Of a DNA stretch of 64,000 nt, positions 35,721 through 44,155 are shown in pieces. A program made the translations under genes and the position numbers. The notes beneath the pieces are model-generated. The model searched no databases. It was not told the DNA's origin and saw nothing but the letters and a program-made list of their open reading frames with translations. The first letter of the stretch is position 1. Each line of letters starts with the position of its first letter. The DNA comes from CBDCYS01 sp965224215 (GTDB lineage: Bacteria > Acidobacteriota > Terriglobia > Bryobacterales > UBA6623): the NCBI GenBank assembly GCA_965224215.1, contig CBDCYS010000052.1, positions 62,001 to 126,000 of the forward strand. Direction: 5' to 3'.

Positions 35721-36164
35721 TCAAGGCTTGGTGGGCGCTGTAATCTTGAATCCTTCCCCGTCCTCATCCCATTTCTGGCTCTCAATGTATCTCTTGATCG
35801 TTTCTTCATCTACCGCGCCCACCGTCGCACAAAAGTAGCCGCGTGCCCACAGATGTTGGCCCCAATACCGTTTCCGCAACTCTCCAAACTCGTCCTGTAA
35901 TCGCCGCGACGACCGCCCCTTCAGGTACTGCACCAGCTTCGACGGCGCTAGTTGCGGCGGAGCCGTCACCAACATGTGCACATGATCCGGCGACACCGCG
36001 CCCCGGATCACCGCCACTCCCCTCGCTTCACAGCTCTGCCGGATCAGATCCCGCACCCGCTCTGCCACCCTGCCCCGTAACACCTTGTAGCGGTACTTCG
36101 TGATCCATATGAGGTGATATTTGATGTCGTAGACCGAATGCGCTCCTCGCCGATATTCTTCCAT
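35721..36164 (-). CDS. tnpA: IS200/IS605-family transposase TnpA (HUH, Y1)
   Basis: 147 residues, normal for TnpA. VYDIKYHLIWITKYRYKVLR at the N-terminus, the HUH motif in SPDHVHMLVTAPP (His-Val-His) and WARGYFCATVGAVDEETIKR, followed by Y-I-E-S-Q, the helix with the catalytic Tyr. It cuts and joins single-stranded DNA at hairpin-marked ends. The frame is intact, so this small element may still move. Confidence 0.9.
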   Translation of the reverse strand: MEEYRRGAHSVYDIKYHLIWITKYRYKVLRGRVAERVRDLIRQSCEARGVAVIRGAVSPDHVHMLVTAPPQLAPSKLVQYLKGRSSRRLQDEFGELRKRYWGQHLWARGYFCATVGAVDEETIKRYIESQKWDEDGEGFKITAPTKP

Positions 36165-36698
36165 CCCCCCATTCTCATCCAGAACTGCTTGAAGCTGACC
36201 GCCTGAAAGGCGGTGGGTTTAGACCTGGTGATTGAACTAAAACGGGACTCGAATTCTGTCAGGTTCTGAGGGTAATCTTCCATCTGCCGGCATACTACAT
36301 CTTGGGGCTACCTGAGTCAACCGGATACCCATCTAAGGATATTCAGATCGAGCTATTCTACAACTATGGAACGAATCCGCCGCTCTATCCCGAATGGCAG
36401 GCTTACTTCCGCCAGCATCAGCCTCCGATGCTAGTTGCATGGGGAAAGAATGATTACATCTTTCCAGGCGAAGGCGCCGAGCCTTACAAGCGCGATTTGA
36501 AGAACCTCGACTTCCACTTGCTCGACACGGGGCACTTCGCGTTGGAAGAAGACGGGGAAGTGATTGCCGGCTTGATGCGCGATTTCCTCGACAAGAATGT
36601 TGTTCGGCGAGACGATCAGGCCGCCGCTTGAATCAACGCAGATCTTGAGGGCCGCCGCTGTCGGAAACGGCGGCCCTCCCTTTGACGAGGAGCGAGAC

Positions 36699-37241
36699 AT
36701 GACCCACCCAATCAGCGACATTGCATTTACCCCATCCGTCAAGGCCGCCCAAGAAGCGAGAGGGTCGCGAACCGCCTACTCCAAAATGGAGCAACGAGGA
36801 GGCTGGAGCGACACCGCGACGCCCGAGCTCACCGAGTTTATCGCAAAACGCGAGTCACTCTACCTTGGCACGGCAAGCGCCGACGGCCAGCCCTACATCC
36901 AGCATCGCGGAGGCCCCCCTGGGTTCCTCAAAGTGCTGGACGACAAGACCCTGGGGATGGCCGATTACGTCGGTAACTCCCAATATATTTCGTTGGGCAA
37001 TCTCGAAGAAAACGACAAGGCGTATATCTTCCTGATGGACTACCCGAACCAGCACCGCATTAAGCTCTGGGGTAGGGCCGAGTTCATCGAGGATGATCCC
37101 GATCTTCTCGAGCGCGTAACCGACCATGACTACAGCGGCAGGCCGAAACGTGTGCTCGTCTTCCATCTCAAAGCATGGGACGTGAATTGCAACCAGCACA
37201 TCCAGAAAAGGTATACCGTCGAAGAGATGTCGGCCCGATAG
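36699..37241 (+). CDS. Pyridoxamine 5'-phosphate oxidase-like flavin protein
   Basis: 180 residues from ATG 36699, with GAGGAGCGAG upstream. RESLYLGTASADGQPYIQHR (FMN-binding split barrel), GGPPGFLKVLDDKTLGMADY and YIFLMDYPNQHRIKLWGRAE are typical of the PNPOx-like superfamily (pyridoxamine 5'-phosphate oxidase-related FMN-binding proteins). Such proteins are often oxidoreductases of unknown substrate rather than true vitamin B6 enzymes. It lies 67 bases after the interrupted hydrolase in the same direction. Confidence 0.82.
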   Translation: MTHPISDIAFTPSVKAAQEARGSRTAYSKMEQRGGWSDTATPELTEFIAKRESLYLGTASADGQPYIQHRGGPPGFLKVLDDKTLGMADYVGNSQYISLGNLEENDKAYIFLMDYPNQHRIKLWGRAEFIEDDPDLLERVTDHDYSGRPKRVLVFHLKAWDVNCNQHIQKRYTVEEMSAR

Positions 37242-37377
37242 CAGGACTTCACCACAGGATCGCTGAACTCAAGGCCAAGAACATCGCGCTAGGCGCAAGG
37301 CTGGAGGCTGGAATGGAGCAAAGTGGGTATCCGCTCGGCAGCAATACCGCGCACCGCGAAAACGCTCCCCTACGGCT

Positions 37378-38763
37378 CTATACCGATTCGGGCACGACGT
37401 AGGGGGCACGATAGTTGCGAGTCAGAAAAGCATTGGCCTCTTCGTCGCCGATAAATCGTCCGCTGGACTCGGCTATTCTCAGCGTACGGCCCATCCTATA
37501 GGCGGTGTTGGCCAGATGGCAGTAGGCTGCCGAGCGCGCTCCGATCTCGACTTCCGCTGTCAGAATCGTGTGGTCCCGCTTGCGGACGGCATCGAGGAAG
37601 TTTTTCATGTGCGGAGTGGTCTCGGTACCGCGTGGTTCCTCCACCGCTCCCTCCACCTGCAACTCAAACTTGTCCCTGCCGCCGGCGCTCGCGCCCCGAA
37701 CCTCCGCGCCGCTTAGGTTGCCGGACTTGCTTTTGAAGACCTGGAATCGTTTGGCGTCAAGCACCAGAAATCCATCGCTGCCGAAAAAGATATTGCCGAC
37801 ATAGTTGGGACCGGTCATAGGGGCCAGCCCTTCCGGCGGGGTCGGCAGATTGCGGACGTCAAAACTCATCTGCGCATCGCCGAAATCGAAGGTCGTGTTC
37901 TGTGTGTTGGGCGTTTCTTGGTCGTCTTTCCAAACGAATTTGCCGCCGATGGAAGAGACGGACCGCGGCCACCCGGTGCGGCCCAGCCCCCAAAGGCTGA
38001 TGTCCATTTCATGCACGCCTTGGTTGCCGATGTCGCCGTTACCCGTGTCCCAGAACCAGTGCCAGTTGTAGGCGAACCTGTTCTCGCTGTAGGGCCGCCA
38101 CTGCGCCGGTCCGAGAAATTGCTCCCAGTTCAGGCCTGGAGGAACGGCGGTGTCCGGCGTGTGTCCAATCGAAAAGCGGCGCCGGAAGCAGAGCGCGCGG
38201 GCGTGGTAAACCTGGCCAATGGCGCCTTCTCGCAGCAATTGGATCGCGCGGATTTTGTGGGCGATCGAGCGGCTTTGGGATCCGACCTGCACCATGCGTC
38301 CATACTTGCGTGCGGCGGCCACCATCTGGCGTCCTTCGAACACGTTGTGGCTGGCCGGCTTCTCCACGTAAACGTCTTTGCCGGCCTGGCACGCCCAAAT
38401 CGCAGCCAGCGCGTGCCAATGGTTTGGAGTGGTAATCGACACAGCGTCGATGTCTTTGTCCTCGAACAGCTCCCGCATGTCGGAGTAGTTTTTCGGAGCG
38501 TAGTTGTTGAGCTTCCGCACTTGAGCGGTACCACGCTCGCGGGCCGCTTGATTGACGTCACAAACGGCGGCAAGACGGCACTCCGAACTGAGTGTCGAAT
38601 AGTAGTCAACATGATTCCTCCCTCGCCCGCCTAAACCTACGACAGCGAGGTTGATACGGTCGTTCGCGCCAAGAATCCGGAACCGCGCGGTGGCAACGGC
38701 TGCCGCTGCGGCCTTGACGAATTGACGCCTGCCCTGCTTGATGTCTTTGCTGGTCGTCGGCAT
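37378..38763 (-). CDS. Exported Gfo/Idh/MocA-family oxidoreductase
   Basis: 461 residues. The N-terminus KQGRRQFVKAAAAAVATARF is a twin-arginine leader, so it is exported folded with its cofactor. GLGGRGRNHVDYY binds NAD(P); TTPNHWHALAAIWACQAGKD and VYVEKPASHNVFEGRQM carry the EKP motif. The C-terminal domain has NWHWFWDTGNGDIGNQGVHE, a signature of the exported branch found in Acidobacteriota and Planctomycetota. The region upstream holds an 18-bp tandem array within 160 bp of the start. Confidence 0.87.
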   Translation of the reverse strand: MPTTSKDIKQGRRQFVKAAAAAVATARFRILGANDRINLAVVGLGGRGRNHVDYYSTLSSECRLAAVCDVNQAARERGTAQVRKLNNYAPKNYSDMRELFEDKDIDAVSITTPNHWHALAAIWACQAGKDVYVEKPASHNVFEGRQMVAAARKYGRMVQVGSQSRSIAHKIRAIQLLREGAIGQVYHARALCFRRRFSIGHTPDTAVPPGLNWEQFLGPAQWRPYSENRFAYNWHWFWDTGNGDIGNQGVHEMDISLWGLGRTGWPRSVSSIGGKFVWKDDQETPNTQNTTFDFGDAQMSFDVRNLPTPPEGLAPMTGPNYVGNIFFGSDGFLVLDAKRFQVFKSKSGNLSGAEVRGASAGGRDKFELQVEGAVEEPRGTETTPHMKNFLDAVRKRDHTILTAEVEIGARSAAYCHLANTAYRMGRTLRIAESSGRFIGDEEANAFLTRNYRAPYVVPESV

Positions 38764-38810
38764 AGGGTGGATTCCTCCTGTGTTGAGTCTCCGAGTATTG
38801 TATCGCGTGG

Positions 38811-38918
38811 CGGATCAAGTTCAAGACGCGGATCAAGTTCAAGACGCGGATCAAGTTCAAGACACGGATCGAGCTCAAGACACGGATCGAGCTCAAGACA
38901 CGGATCGAGCTCAAGACA
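38811..38918. repeat. Minisatellite, six 18-bp units
   Basis: Six units without gaps. Units 1-3 (38811-38864) are CGGATCAAGTTCAAGAC plus G or A; units 4-6 (38865-38918) are CGGATCGAGCTCAAGACA. Blocks of three alike suggest two rounds of expansion. Unit length is a multiple of three, but no gene is supported across it. Confidence 0.95.
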
Positions 38919-39198
38919 AGGTTCGACGATTTTCGCCGGAGGGGGGGCCGCTCAGACATGACCGCACCGAGCCTGGAAGGCGGAGTGCTGAGATTCCACA
39001 GTTGCTGCAACGGATGCAGCTATCCGTCGGCTCCAATGTCGTCGGCTCCAACCAGCGTCCTCAAACGCACAACGGGGGCTAGATGAAAATGCAAACCGAG
39101 TCGCTCTTTTTCAACGGAAACTTGGACATGGTCCGTGCCGGTCACGGAATCAGAAAAATATATCCCCCGTGTTTTCAATAGACATGCTCTCTCGCCGC

Positions 39199-39226
39199 TT
39201 GACATCTGCAATAGTGCCTCTATTCT
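39199..39226 (+). promoter_or_regulatory. Sigma-70-like promoter
   Basis: TTGACA (39199-39204), 16-base spacer, TATTCT (39221-39226): a consensus -35 with a fair -10. It points toward the ACT protein gene 515 bp away, leaving a long leader, or it drives an unseen transcript. Confidence 0.45.
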
Positions 39227-39740
39227 GAAAGGGGTGAATCAATCGACTGGCAGGCGATCAATGCGCAAATCGCAAAGAATGCCGGCTGGGCTCGGCCAAG
39301 GCGAAAAACCGAAAAACCTGACAATATCTGCCAAGTCCTGCCATGGGAGCACCTCAATCACTGTAATAAAAGAACTTATGAGTAGCCGAGACTCGCGATG
39401 CTGCGCCTGCAGCCGAATTTTTTCGCAACTAGTGCTCGGAAAAGCAGCGAAAGTCGCCGAGAAACGGCCACTTTGCCCCAATAACGCTAGTCCGGCGCTT
39501 GCCAACCTTTGAGCTTGGCTGCTCCCCCGTCAGGGGGTGGGAAATGCGGGCTGGCGCAGGACTAGCGCTGGGCGGACTTGTCGGCCGCTTTCCATGCCCG
39601 CCACCCGCCGGCCAGCGTGCGGATACCTGCAGTTGCCTCGGTATACTGAAGGGCAGCAGCGACCATCCGACGGTGCCTAAGCGCCTAGGTTCTCGCTTCA
39701 ACTGAGTTGCTATCACCGCTTTCACGGACGGTTCGCTGAC

Positions 39741-40421
39741 ATGGAACATTCAGATTCTGGAGAAGATCAAGAGTCGCTTGCTCTGGCTATCGAGGTCAAA
39801 AACGAGCGGGGAGCTCTTCACGAGCTGACGGGGGCTATTGCCCGCGCCGGCGGCGACATTACATGGGTCGCTATTCTGGACAGCCAGAAGCCGATCGAGT
39901 CCGTATTCTTTGAGATTTCGGGGGTCGGTACACCGGCTTCGTTAATTGATCAATTGGCGGCTCTGCCCGGCGTGGTGCATGTTGAAGAGACACGGACGCT
40001 CAAGAAAGTCTTCGGCAAGCGAATCATCATCATTGGCGGTGGAGCTCAGGTCGGCCAGGTTGCCGTGGGAGCAGTTTCAGAGGCGGATCGCCACAACCTT
40101 CGGGGTGAGCGAATCTCGGTGGATACGATCCCGCTAGTTGGCGAGGCAGACCTGGCGGAGGCTGTGCGGACGGTCGCTCGCCTTCCGCGCGCCCGGGTCG
40201 TCGTATTGGCCGGAGCTTTGATGGGCGGTGATATCGAAGATGCCGTGCGGGAAGTCCAGCAAAAGGGCTTGCTCGTCATATCCCTGAACATGGCCGGGTC
40301 CGTGCCCCGCGCAGCCGACCTTGTCGTCACCGATCCGATTCAAGCGGGCGTAATGGCGGTCATGGTTGCGTCCGACACAGGACGATTCCAGATCCCGAAA
40401 CTCACGAAGAAGATCTTCTAG
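39741..40421 (+). CDS. ACT-domain protein with C-terminal Rossmann-like domain (DUF5612-like)
   Basis: 226 residues. An N-terminal ACT domain (about 10-85: LALAIEVKNERGALHELTGA, ITWVAIL, VVHVEE) usually binds an amino acid. Then KRIIIIGGGAQVGQVAVGAV resembles a nucleotide-binding beta-alpha-beta unit, followed by VVVLAGALMGGDIEDAVREV and LVVTDPIQAGVMAVMVASDT. This pairing resembles proteins described as DUF5612, known from archaea and some bacteria and without a proven role. A ligand-sensing regulator is a reasonable guess. It stands alone. Confidence 0.6.
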   Translation: MEHSDSGEDQESLALAIEVKNERGALHELTGAIARAGGDITWVAILDSQKPIESVFFEISGVGTPASLIDQLAALPGVVHVEETRTLKKVFGKRIIIIGGGAQVGQVAVGAVSEADRHNLRGERISVDTIPLVGEADLAEAVRTVARLPRARVVVLAGALMGGDIEDAVREVQQKGLLVISLNMAGSVPRAADLVVTDPIQAGVMAVMVASDTGRFQIPKLTKKIF

Positions 40422-40480
40422 TTAGCGAGCCCGGGTCCGTAGTTTGCCGATGACGGAAGGAACGTCTAGATGACCTGACC

Positions 40481-40507
40481 GAGGCGCGGACGGAAGTCCA
40501 CGCTCAG
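40481..40507. repeat. REP-like palindrome, copy 1
   Basis: GCGCGGAC-GGAA-GTCCACGC (40484-40503) inside GAGGCG...CTCAG. It is the same as the element at 51167-51191 except for one arm base. It is extragenic, close to the stop of the small membrane protein. Confidence 0.75.
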
Positions 40508-40539
40508 CGTCGTGGCCTGCAGCACCGCGGACCGCCGTT

Positions 40540-40698
40540 TCAAAGTCCGAAGATGAAATTGAGAATAGCGCGGCCAAGATGCAGCAAAGGGTCGATGAGC
40601 CCTTGAAGCCACTCTCCGATGAAGCCACCGGCGTTGTACCCATACCAAAAAACGGCGATGAGGATAATAGGAATCCAGAGGGTCCAGAAAGTGCTCAT
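40540..40698 (-). CDS. Small membrane protein, 52 residues
   Basis: From ATG 40698: MSTFWTLWIPIILIAVFWYG, then NAGGFIGEWLQGLIDPLLHLG and an amphipathic or membrane-associated C-terminus ending ILNFIFGL. One clear transmembrane helix at residues about 4-21. No family recognised. A longer in-frame start at 40827 would add a polar, unlikely N-terminus. Confidence 0.45.
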   Translation of the reverse strand: MSTFWTLWIPIILIAVFWYGYNAGGFIGEWLQGLIDPLLHLGRAILNFIFGL

Positions 40699-40853
40699 GG
40701 TCGCGGCCTGCGTCGAGACTCTCGGCGAAGGGACTCTCCGAGCAGCCTCAAATATTATAGCTGTTATCGGTCCATGCCGTGCGAAGTGAAGTAGCTCGTT
40801 CTGGCTAAAAATCCGGTCGAATCCCAACGAATAGACCGTTTTTCCTCGCGAAC

Positions 40854-41762
40854 CTAGCGGCCCAGCGCCTCGCGGAGTGCCCCCTCCAAATACGGGTATC
40901 GAAACGCGAACCCCAATCTGTCAGCGGCCTTTGGGAACACCCGCTTGCTAGAAAGTAGCTCGGTAGAAAACCCGCCTAGGGCGATTCTTAGCGCAAAGGC
41001 CGGAGCCGGCATGAAGGATGGCCGCCGCAGAATTTTCCCCAGAACTTGCGCGAATTCCTTTTGGCGCACCGGGTTGGGAGCCGCTCCGTTTATCGCCCCG
41101 CTAAAATCGCTCTCCAGTAGTTTGATCATCATTTCAACTAGATCGTCTCGATGGATCCAAGACCACCACTGTTGACCCGAGCCCAGCGGGCCGCCCGCAC
41201 CCAACTTGAAAGGCAGCAGCATCGCTCCCAACGCCCCACCGCCCGGAGCCAGCACAACCGAAACTCTCGGCAAGGCAACCCGCACGCCGAGCCGTTCCGC
41301 AGCGGTGGCTTCGCTCTCCCACTCTCGCGTAACGCCAGCGAGAAAATCGTCTCCCGGCGCTGATTCCTCGCTCAACTCCTCATCCCCGCGCTCGCCGTAG
41401 TAACCAATCGCGCTGGCCGAGACGAGAACTTTGGGACGGGATTCGAGCCCGGCAATGCCTGCGACGAGATTCCGCGTCCCAATGACCCGGCTGTCACGGA
41501 TGGCCGCCTTTTTCGAGGCGTTCCAGCGGCCTTGCACCGATTCGCCAAGCAGGTGGATGACTCCATCGACCCCCTCGAACGCTTCCGCTGGTGCGGGCTC
41601 GCTGGACGGCTGCCAACTAAACGCCTGATCGATGAGGGGAAGTTTTTGCTTGGCCGTGAACCCGTTTCTGGAGAGGGCGGCGACCGCATGACCCCGCTGG
41701 TTCAATACCTCGCAAAGCCTTCGTCCGACGAATCCGGTGGCCCCTGTGACTAAGACTTTCAT
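40854..41762 (-). CDS. TIGR01777/SDR39U1-family NAD-dependent epimerase
   Basis: 302 residues. MKVLVTGATGFVGRRLCEVL binds NAD(P). IHLLGESVQGRWNASKKAAI and SRVIGTRNLVAGI are diagnostic of the YfcH/TIGR01777 branch of extended SDRs; ASAIGYYGERGDEELSEES contains the Tyr block (Y-Y-G), and the DUF1731-like C-terminal VPxPAFALRIALGG region is present as MPAPAFALRIALGGFSTELL. Substrate unknown; in other bacteria linked to cell-envelope or division-related roles. Confidence 0.88.
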   Translation of the reverse strand: MKVLVTGATGFVGRRLCEVLNQRGHAVAALSRNGFTAKQKLPLIDQAFSWQPSSEPAPAEAFEGVDGVIHLLGESVQGRWNASKKAAIRDSRVIGTRNLVAGIAGLESRPKVLVSASAIGYYGERGDEELSEESAPGDDFLAGVTREWESEATAAERLGVRVALPRVSVVLAPGGGALGAMLLPFKLGAGGPLGSGQQWWSWIHRDDLVEMMIKLLESDFSGAINGAAPNPVRQKEFAQVLGKILRRPSFMPAPAFALRIALGGFSTELLSSKRVFPKAADRLGFAFRYPYLEGALREALGR

Positions 41763-43270
41763 GGGTTGGCGCTAACCTGTCTTTCTCGTCACCGGCCCGC
41801 GGCCGGCCAATTCGCCCGCAAGTATTGGCGGCGAATACTCTCTAAAGATGATTCTAGCCTCCCAGCCAAAGCGGGCGCACCTCTTGACCCGCAAACGCGC
41901 GGATATTCGGATCCGTTCGGTCAGGCGGGCTTGGCTTTAGTGCCGGCTATTTCGTGGCGCGCAGGTCATAGCAAATCAGCCGGGGCGGCTTTTTGTCATA
42001 TGACCCGCGTGTGTTCTGCGAAACGTAGAGCAGACCCCGGCTAAGCACCGGCAGCGCCCACGTTTCGCGAGCCTGAAAGAGCGAGGCCCTGGAAAGCACC
42101 TGGGCCCCTTCCGGCGTCAGCTCCAACCAGAGCAGGTGCCCATGTTCTCCGATCGCCAGAAACTGACCGTCCACCAAAAGTAGCGATCCGCGGAAAACGC
42201 TTTCGTCCATTTCCTTCTTCTTCCCTTGGACCTCGACTGTTTCTTTCCACTCCAGCACCGTGCGCCATTTTTCGCGTCCTGTCTTGAGGTCAACACAGGC
42301 CAGCGCGGCGTCCGTCTCGTTGCGGCCGGGGAATCCGTAGAGATAGCCGTCGCGATGCACGGCCGTTGTGAAGTGCAAGTCAAAGGTTGAGTTGGCCCAA
42401 GCAACTCTTCGCCCTCCTCCGGGCGGCATGTCACGGAGCAGAGCACCTGTTTGATAGGAAGCGGAAATAAAAACCTGATTGCCAATGACTACTGGACTCG
42501 ACGCGCTCACCGATTCGTACGTTCGGCTGCGCCACGGAAACGTGAAGTCAATCTGACCGGTCACCGGATCGAGCACCATCAGCCCGCCGACCGGCGGCCG
42601 GCTCTCGCCTCCCGCGAAAACGAACACTCGCCGCTTTCCGTGGACAACCGCCGGGATCGGAGAAGCATAACTAGCGCCCCACTCCTCACCGGCTCCCCAA
42701 ACCATCTTCCCGCTGTGCTTGTTGAACGCGGCTACGGTGGGTCCGCCAGGAGCCCCAACGTTGATGATCAGATGATCGCCCTGGATCAGCGGTGTATTGG
42801 CCGTCCCGAAGAAGTCCTGCTTGATCTTGAACTCCGTCGCGATGTTGCGTGTCCATATCAGGTCTCCGGTGTCGAGCCGCCGGCAATGAAGCTGACCCTG
42901 GGACCCGTAGGTGTAGACGCGCTCCTCGTCGATCACCGGGCTTGCTCGCAGCCCATTGTTGTAGCCGTAACGGTCGCGAAAATTTGTTGGGTATTCGAAA
43001 TGCCAATAAAGCTCGCCCGTTTCCCGATGGAGGTACTCGACCCACTCCCTGTCTCCGACTCGGTGAATATAGACAAGCCTGTCGCCCGCGATGGCCGGCG
43101 AGGTGTAGCTGGTCCCCTTGGTCATCTCCCAGACCTTCGGCGGCCCGGATTCGGAAAACCTCTTCAATAGTTTGGTTTCGCTTGAGACGGGCTTGTGAGA
43201 AGGGCCAAGAAAGGACTTCCATTCGTGCGTCACCGCCCCCGAAGGAAGCGGCTTCGGTTGCTTGTGGAAA

Positions 43271-44155
43271 GTGTGTCCAGTCAAGGCTGGCATGTTCAGT
43301 GGGAGACAGTCCCACCGGGGTAAAAGTCAGAGCCCCGTAGCTTGGGTTGCATCCGTGTGGAGGAAACGAAGCCGATGAAGCCAACTGACAAAGCCATCCT
43401 TGGGATGGTGAGCAAGTCACCGGGCCGTAACAAAAGTGAACCCATAGGTGGCCTCGAAAAGCTAAAACCCCGGAGGCCGAACCCTCTTTCCACGGGTGAA
43501 GGCAGCATGGCCTGGCGCAGACTGACTGCAGCGCCAGTTCACTCCGGCGGGGTGCTAGGGACAGCACGGTGACAAGGGCATGCTAAGCAACTGGAGAAGC
43601 CCTCCTCGTCCCGTCGAGAAATTGGCGGAGCAGGGAAGCCGTATAACTGGCGAAAACCAGGAAATCGGTGGAAGGCGAGAGGATGGCGGCTAGGTTCGTA
43701 GTAGTGAGGAAGCGGGGTAACGCCCGTGGAGCGAAGGAGCCTTGCTGCACATGAAGTCTTGGTCAACACAGTGAGGCAGGGGCGAAATGATAAAAGCGTC
43801 CGGTAGTCTGCAGGATCTGAGACGAAGACTATACGGCAAGGGGAAGGCTGAACGGACTTGGCGTTAACCCAAGGCCTCGGTCGGAAGCGGTGGAGTAGTC
43901 AATGGCGAGAGCAGACACCTGGATTCGGGTGACGGCTTCCGAGCTGTCGTCGAAAGCAACTCCGATCGGATAGGTCTCATAAACCTTGTCGTGAAGTGTG
44001 CAGGAGCGCGTAGTGAAGGAAATCTTCATGCTGCGTGCGAGGTGGCGGGAGCTGGAAACGGAGCCACGGACACGGTTAACCGGGCACGAAGGGGGAAACC
44101 CCGGATACAGCCAAGCCAGGTCCTGACGGGCCACCGCGCCAGTTCCCGACCCTAC
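43271..44155 (+). mobile_element. ORF-less group II intron, 885 nt
   Basis: It begins GTGTG, the group II 5' consensus, and ends CCTAC. Both boundaries are fixed independently, because removal restores the beta-propeller frame exactly. Inside are many perfect hairpins (GTGGGA-GACAG-TCCCAC, CCATCC-TTG-GGATGG, GGCCTC...GAGGCC, CTGG-CGAAAA-CCAG) as expected of domain I, the typical ACGCCCGTGGAGCGAAGGAG-type segment of domain III/IV, and a domain V candidate at 44004-44038. About 20 codons at 43805-43864 (SLQDLRRRLYGKGKAERTWR, then stop) look like the start of the intron reverse transcriptase; the rest of that ORF is gone. It would need a helper maturase in trans. Confidence 0.8.
44004..44038 (+). 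ncRNA. Group II intron domain V candidate
   Basis: Starts GAGC with the AGC catalytic triad. GCGCGUA pairs with UGCGUGC; then GUGAAG pairs with CUUCAU around a GAAAU loop, with a two-base GC bulge on the 3' side, where domain V normally has one. The loop has five bases instead of a GNRA four, which may be a lesion. A domain VI-like stem GTGGC...GCCAC follows. Confidence 0.6.

Larger units (their letters stand above)
35625..36236 (-). mobile_element. IS200/IS605-type element nested in the IS1595 transposase gene
   Basis: Bounded by CTAAA at both junctions (35625-35629 and 36237-36241; TTTAG on the coding strand). Removing 35625-36236 restores Arg-Phe-Ser-Ser-Glu-Glu in the IS1595 transposase. 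There is no target duplication beyond this pentamer, as expected for single-strand transposition next to a 4-5 base target. Each end has the subterminal hairpin ACCGCC-TGAAA-GGCGGT (35633-35653 extended to 8 bp; 36198-36214). Only tnpA is present; there is no tnpB. Confidence 0.85.
34709..36283 (-). pseudogene. IS1595-family transposase, split by an IS200-type element and carrying an in-frame TAA
   Basis: The N-terminus MEDYPQNLTEFESRF is read from 36283 to about 36242; after the nested element the frame resumes at 35624 with SSEEACREYLFRLRWPDGFR and the zinc ribbon CPGCGCG...CAACG. DDE/N core: VEVDESYWGG and VVHTDGWPGY. A TAA at 34979-34981 separates this from the same-frame tail MPRVHRVMSLLKRWLLGTHQ and YYLDEFTFRFNRRKSKSRGK, which supplies the last catalytic region. 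Both lesions must be removed for function, so this copy is dead. Confidence 0.85.
34683..36341 (-). mobile_element. IS1595-family element with 8-bp TAAGGATA duplication, carrying a nested IS200-type element
   Basis: TAAGGATA flanks the element at 34683-34690 and 36334-36341. The element, 34691-36333 (1643 bp), ends in near-perfect inverted repeats of about 32 bp (outer GATGGGTATCCGGTTGACTC and its complement). An 8-bp duplication is typical of IS1595. About 612 bp of its length is a second insertion at 35625-36236, so the original IS was about 1030 bp. It disrupts the hydrolase gene. Confidence 0.92.
34066..36631 (+). pseudogene. Alpha/beta hydrolase interrupted by nested insertion sequences
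   Basis: Haloalkane-dehalogenase-like alpha/beta hydrolase in two pieces. The 5' piece (34066-34690) has LLLHGFPTSSHMFRNLIPRL (oxyanion HGFP) and PDFPGFGASSMP, then IYLMDYGAPVGYRVA, where Asp replaces the Ser of esterases as nucleophile. The 3' piece (36342-36631) has MLVAWGKNDYIFPGEGA and LLDTGHFALEEDGE with the catalytic His. Removing 34691-36333 plus one 8-bp duplication rejoins G-N-K-D-I-Q-I-E-L exactly in frame, giving about 304 residues. The start has a GAGGAG site. The ancestral function could be hydrolysis of C-X, epoxide or ester bonds. Confidence 0.9.
38764..39740. other. Long non-coding stretch with a minisatellite and a promoter candidate
   Basis: 977 bp between two divergent genes. 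It holds six 18-bp repeats (38811-38918) and a sigma-70-like promoter on the plus strand (39199-39226). A 125-codon plus frame at 39135-39512 has unusual composition and no recognisable protein and is not accepted. A CCCCC-GTCA-GGGGG hairpin lies near 39525. An unannotated RNA is possible. Confidence 0.55.

Noticed and set aside
35721..36164. RAYT transposase linked to the REP-like palindromes
   Set aside because: The element ends carry a different hairpin (ACCGCC-TGAAA-GGCGGT), and the clean IS200-type boundaries show it is a normal insertion sequence.
38811..38918. CRISPR array
   Set aside because: The 18-bp units are contiguous with no spacers, are shorter than CRISPR repeats, and no cas genes are present.
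39135..39512. 125-codon plus-strand ORF in the long spacer
   Set aside because: No family, no convincing ribosome binding site, and residue composition unlike the real genes here.
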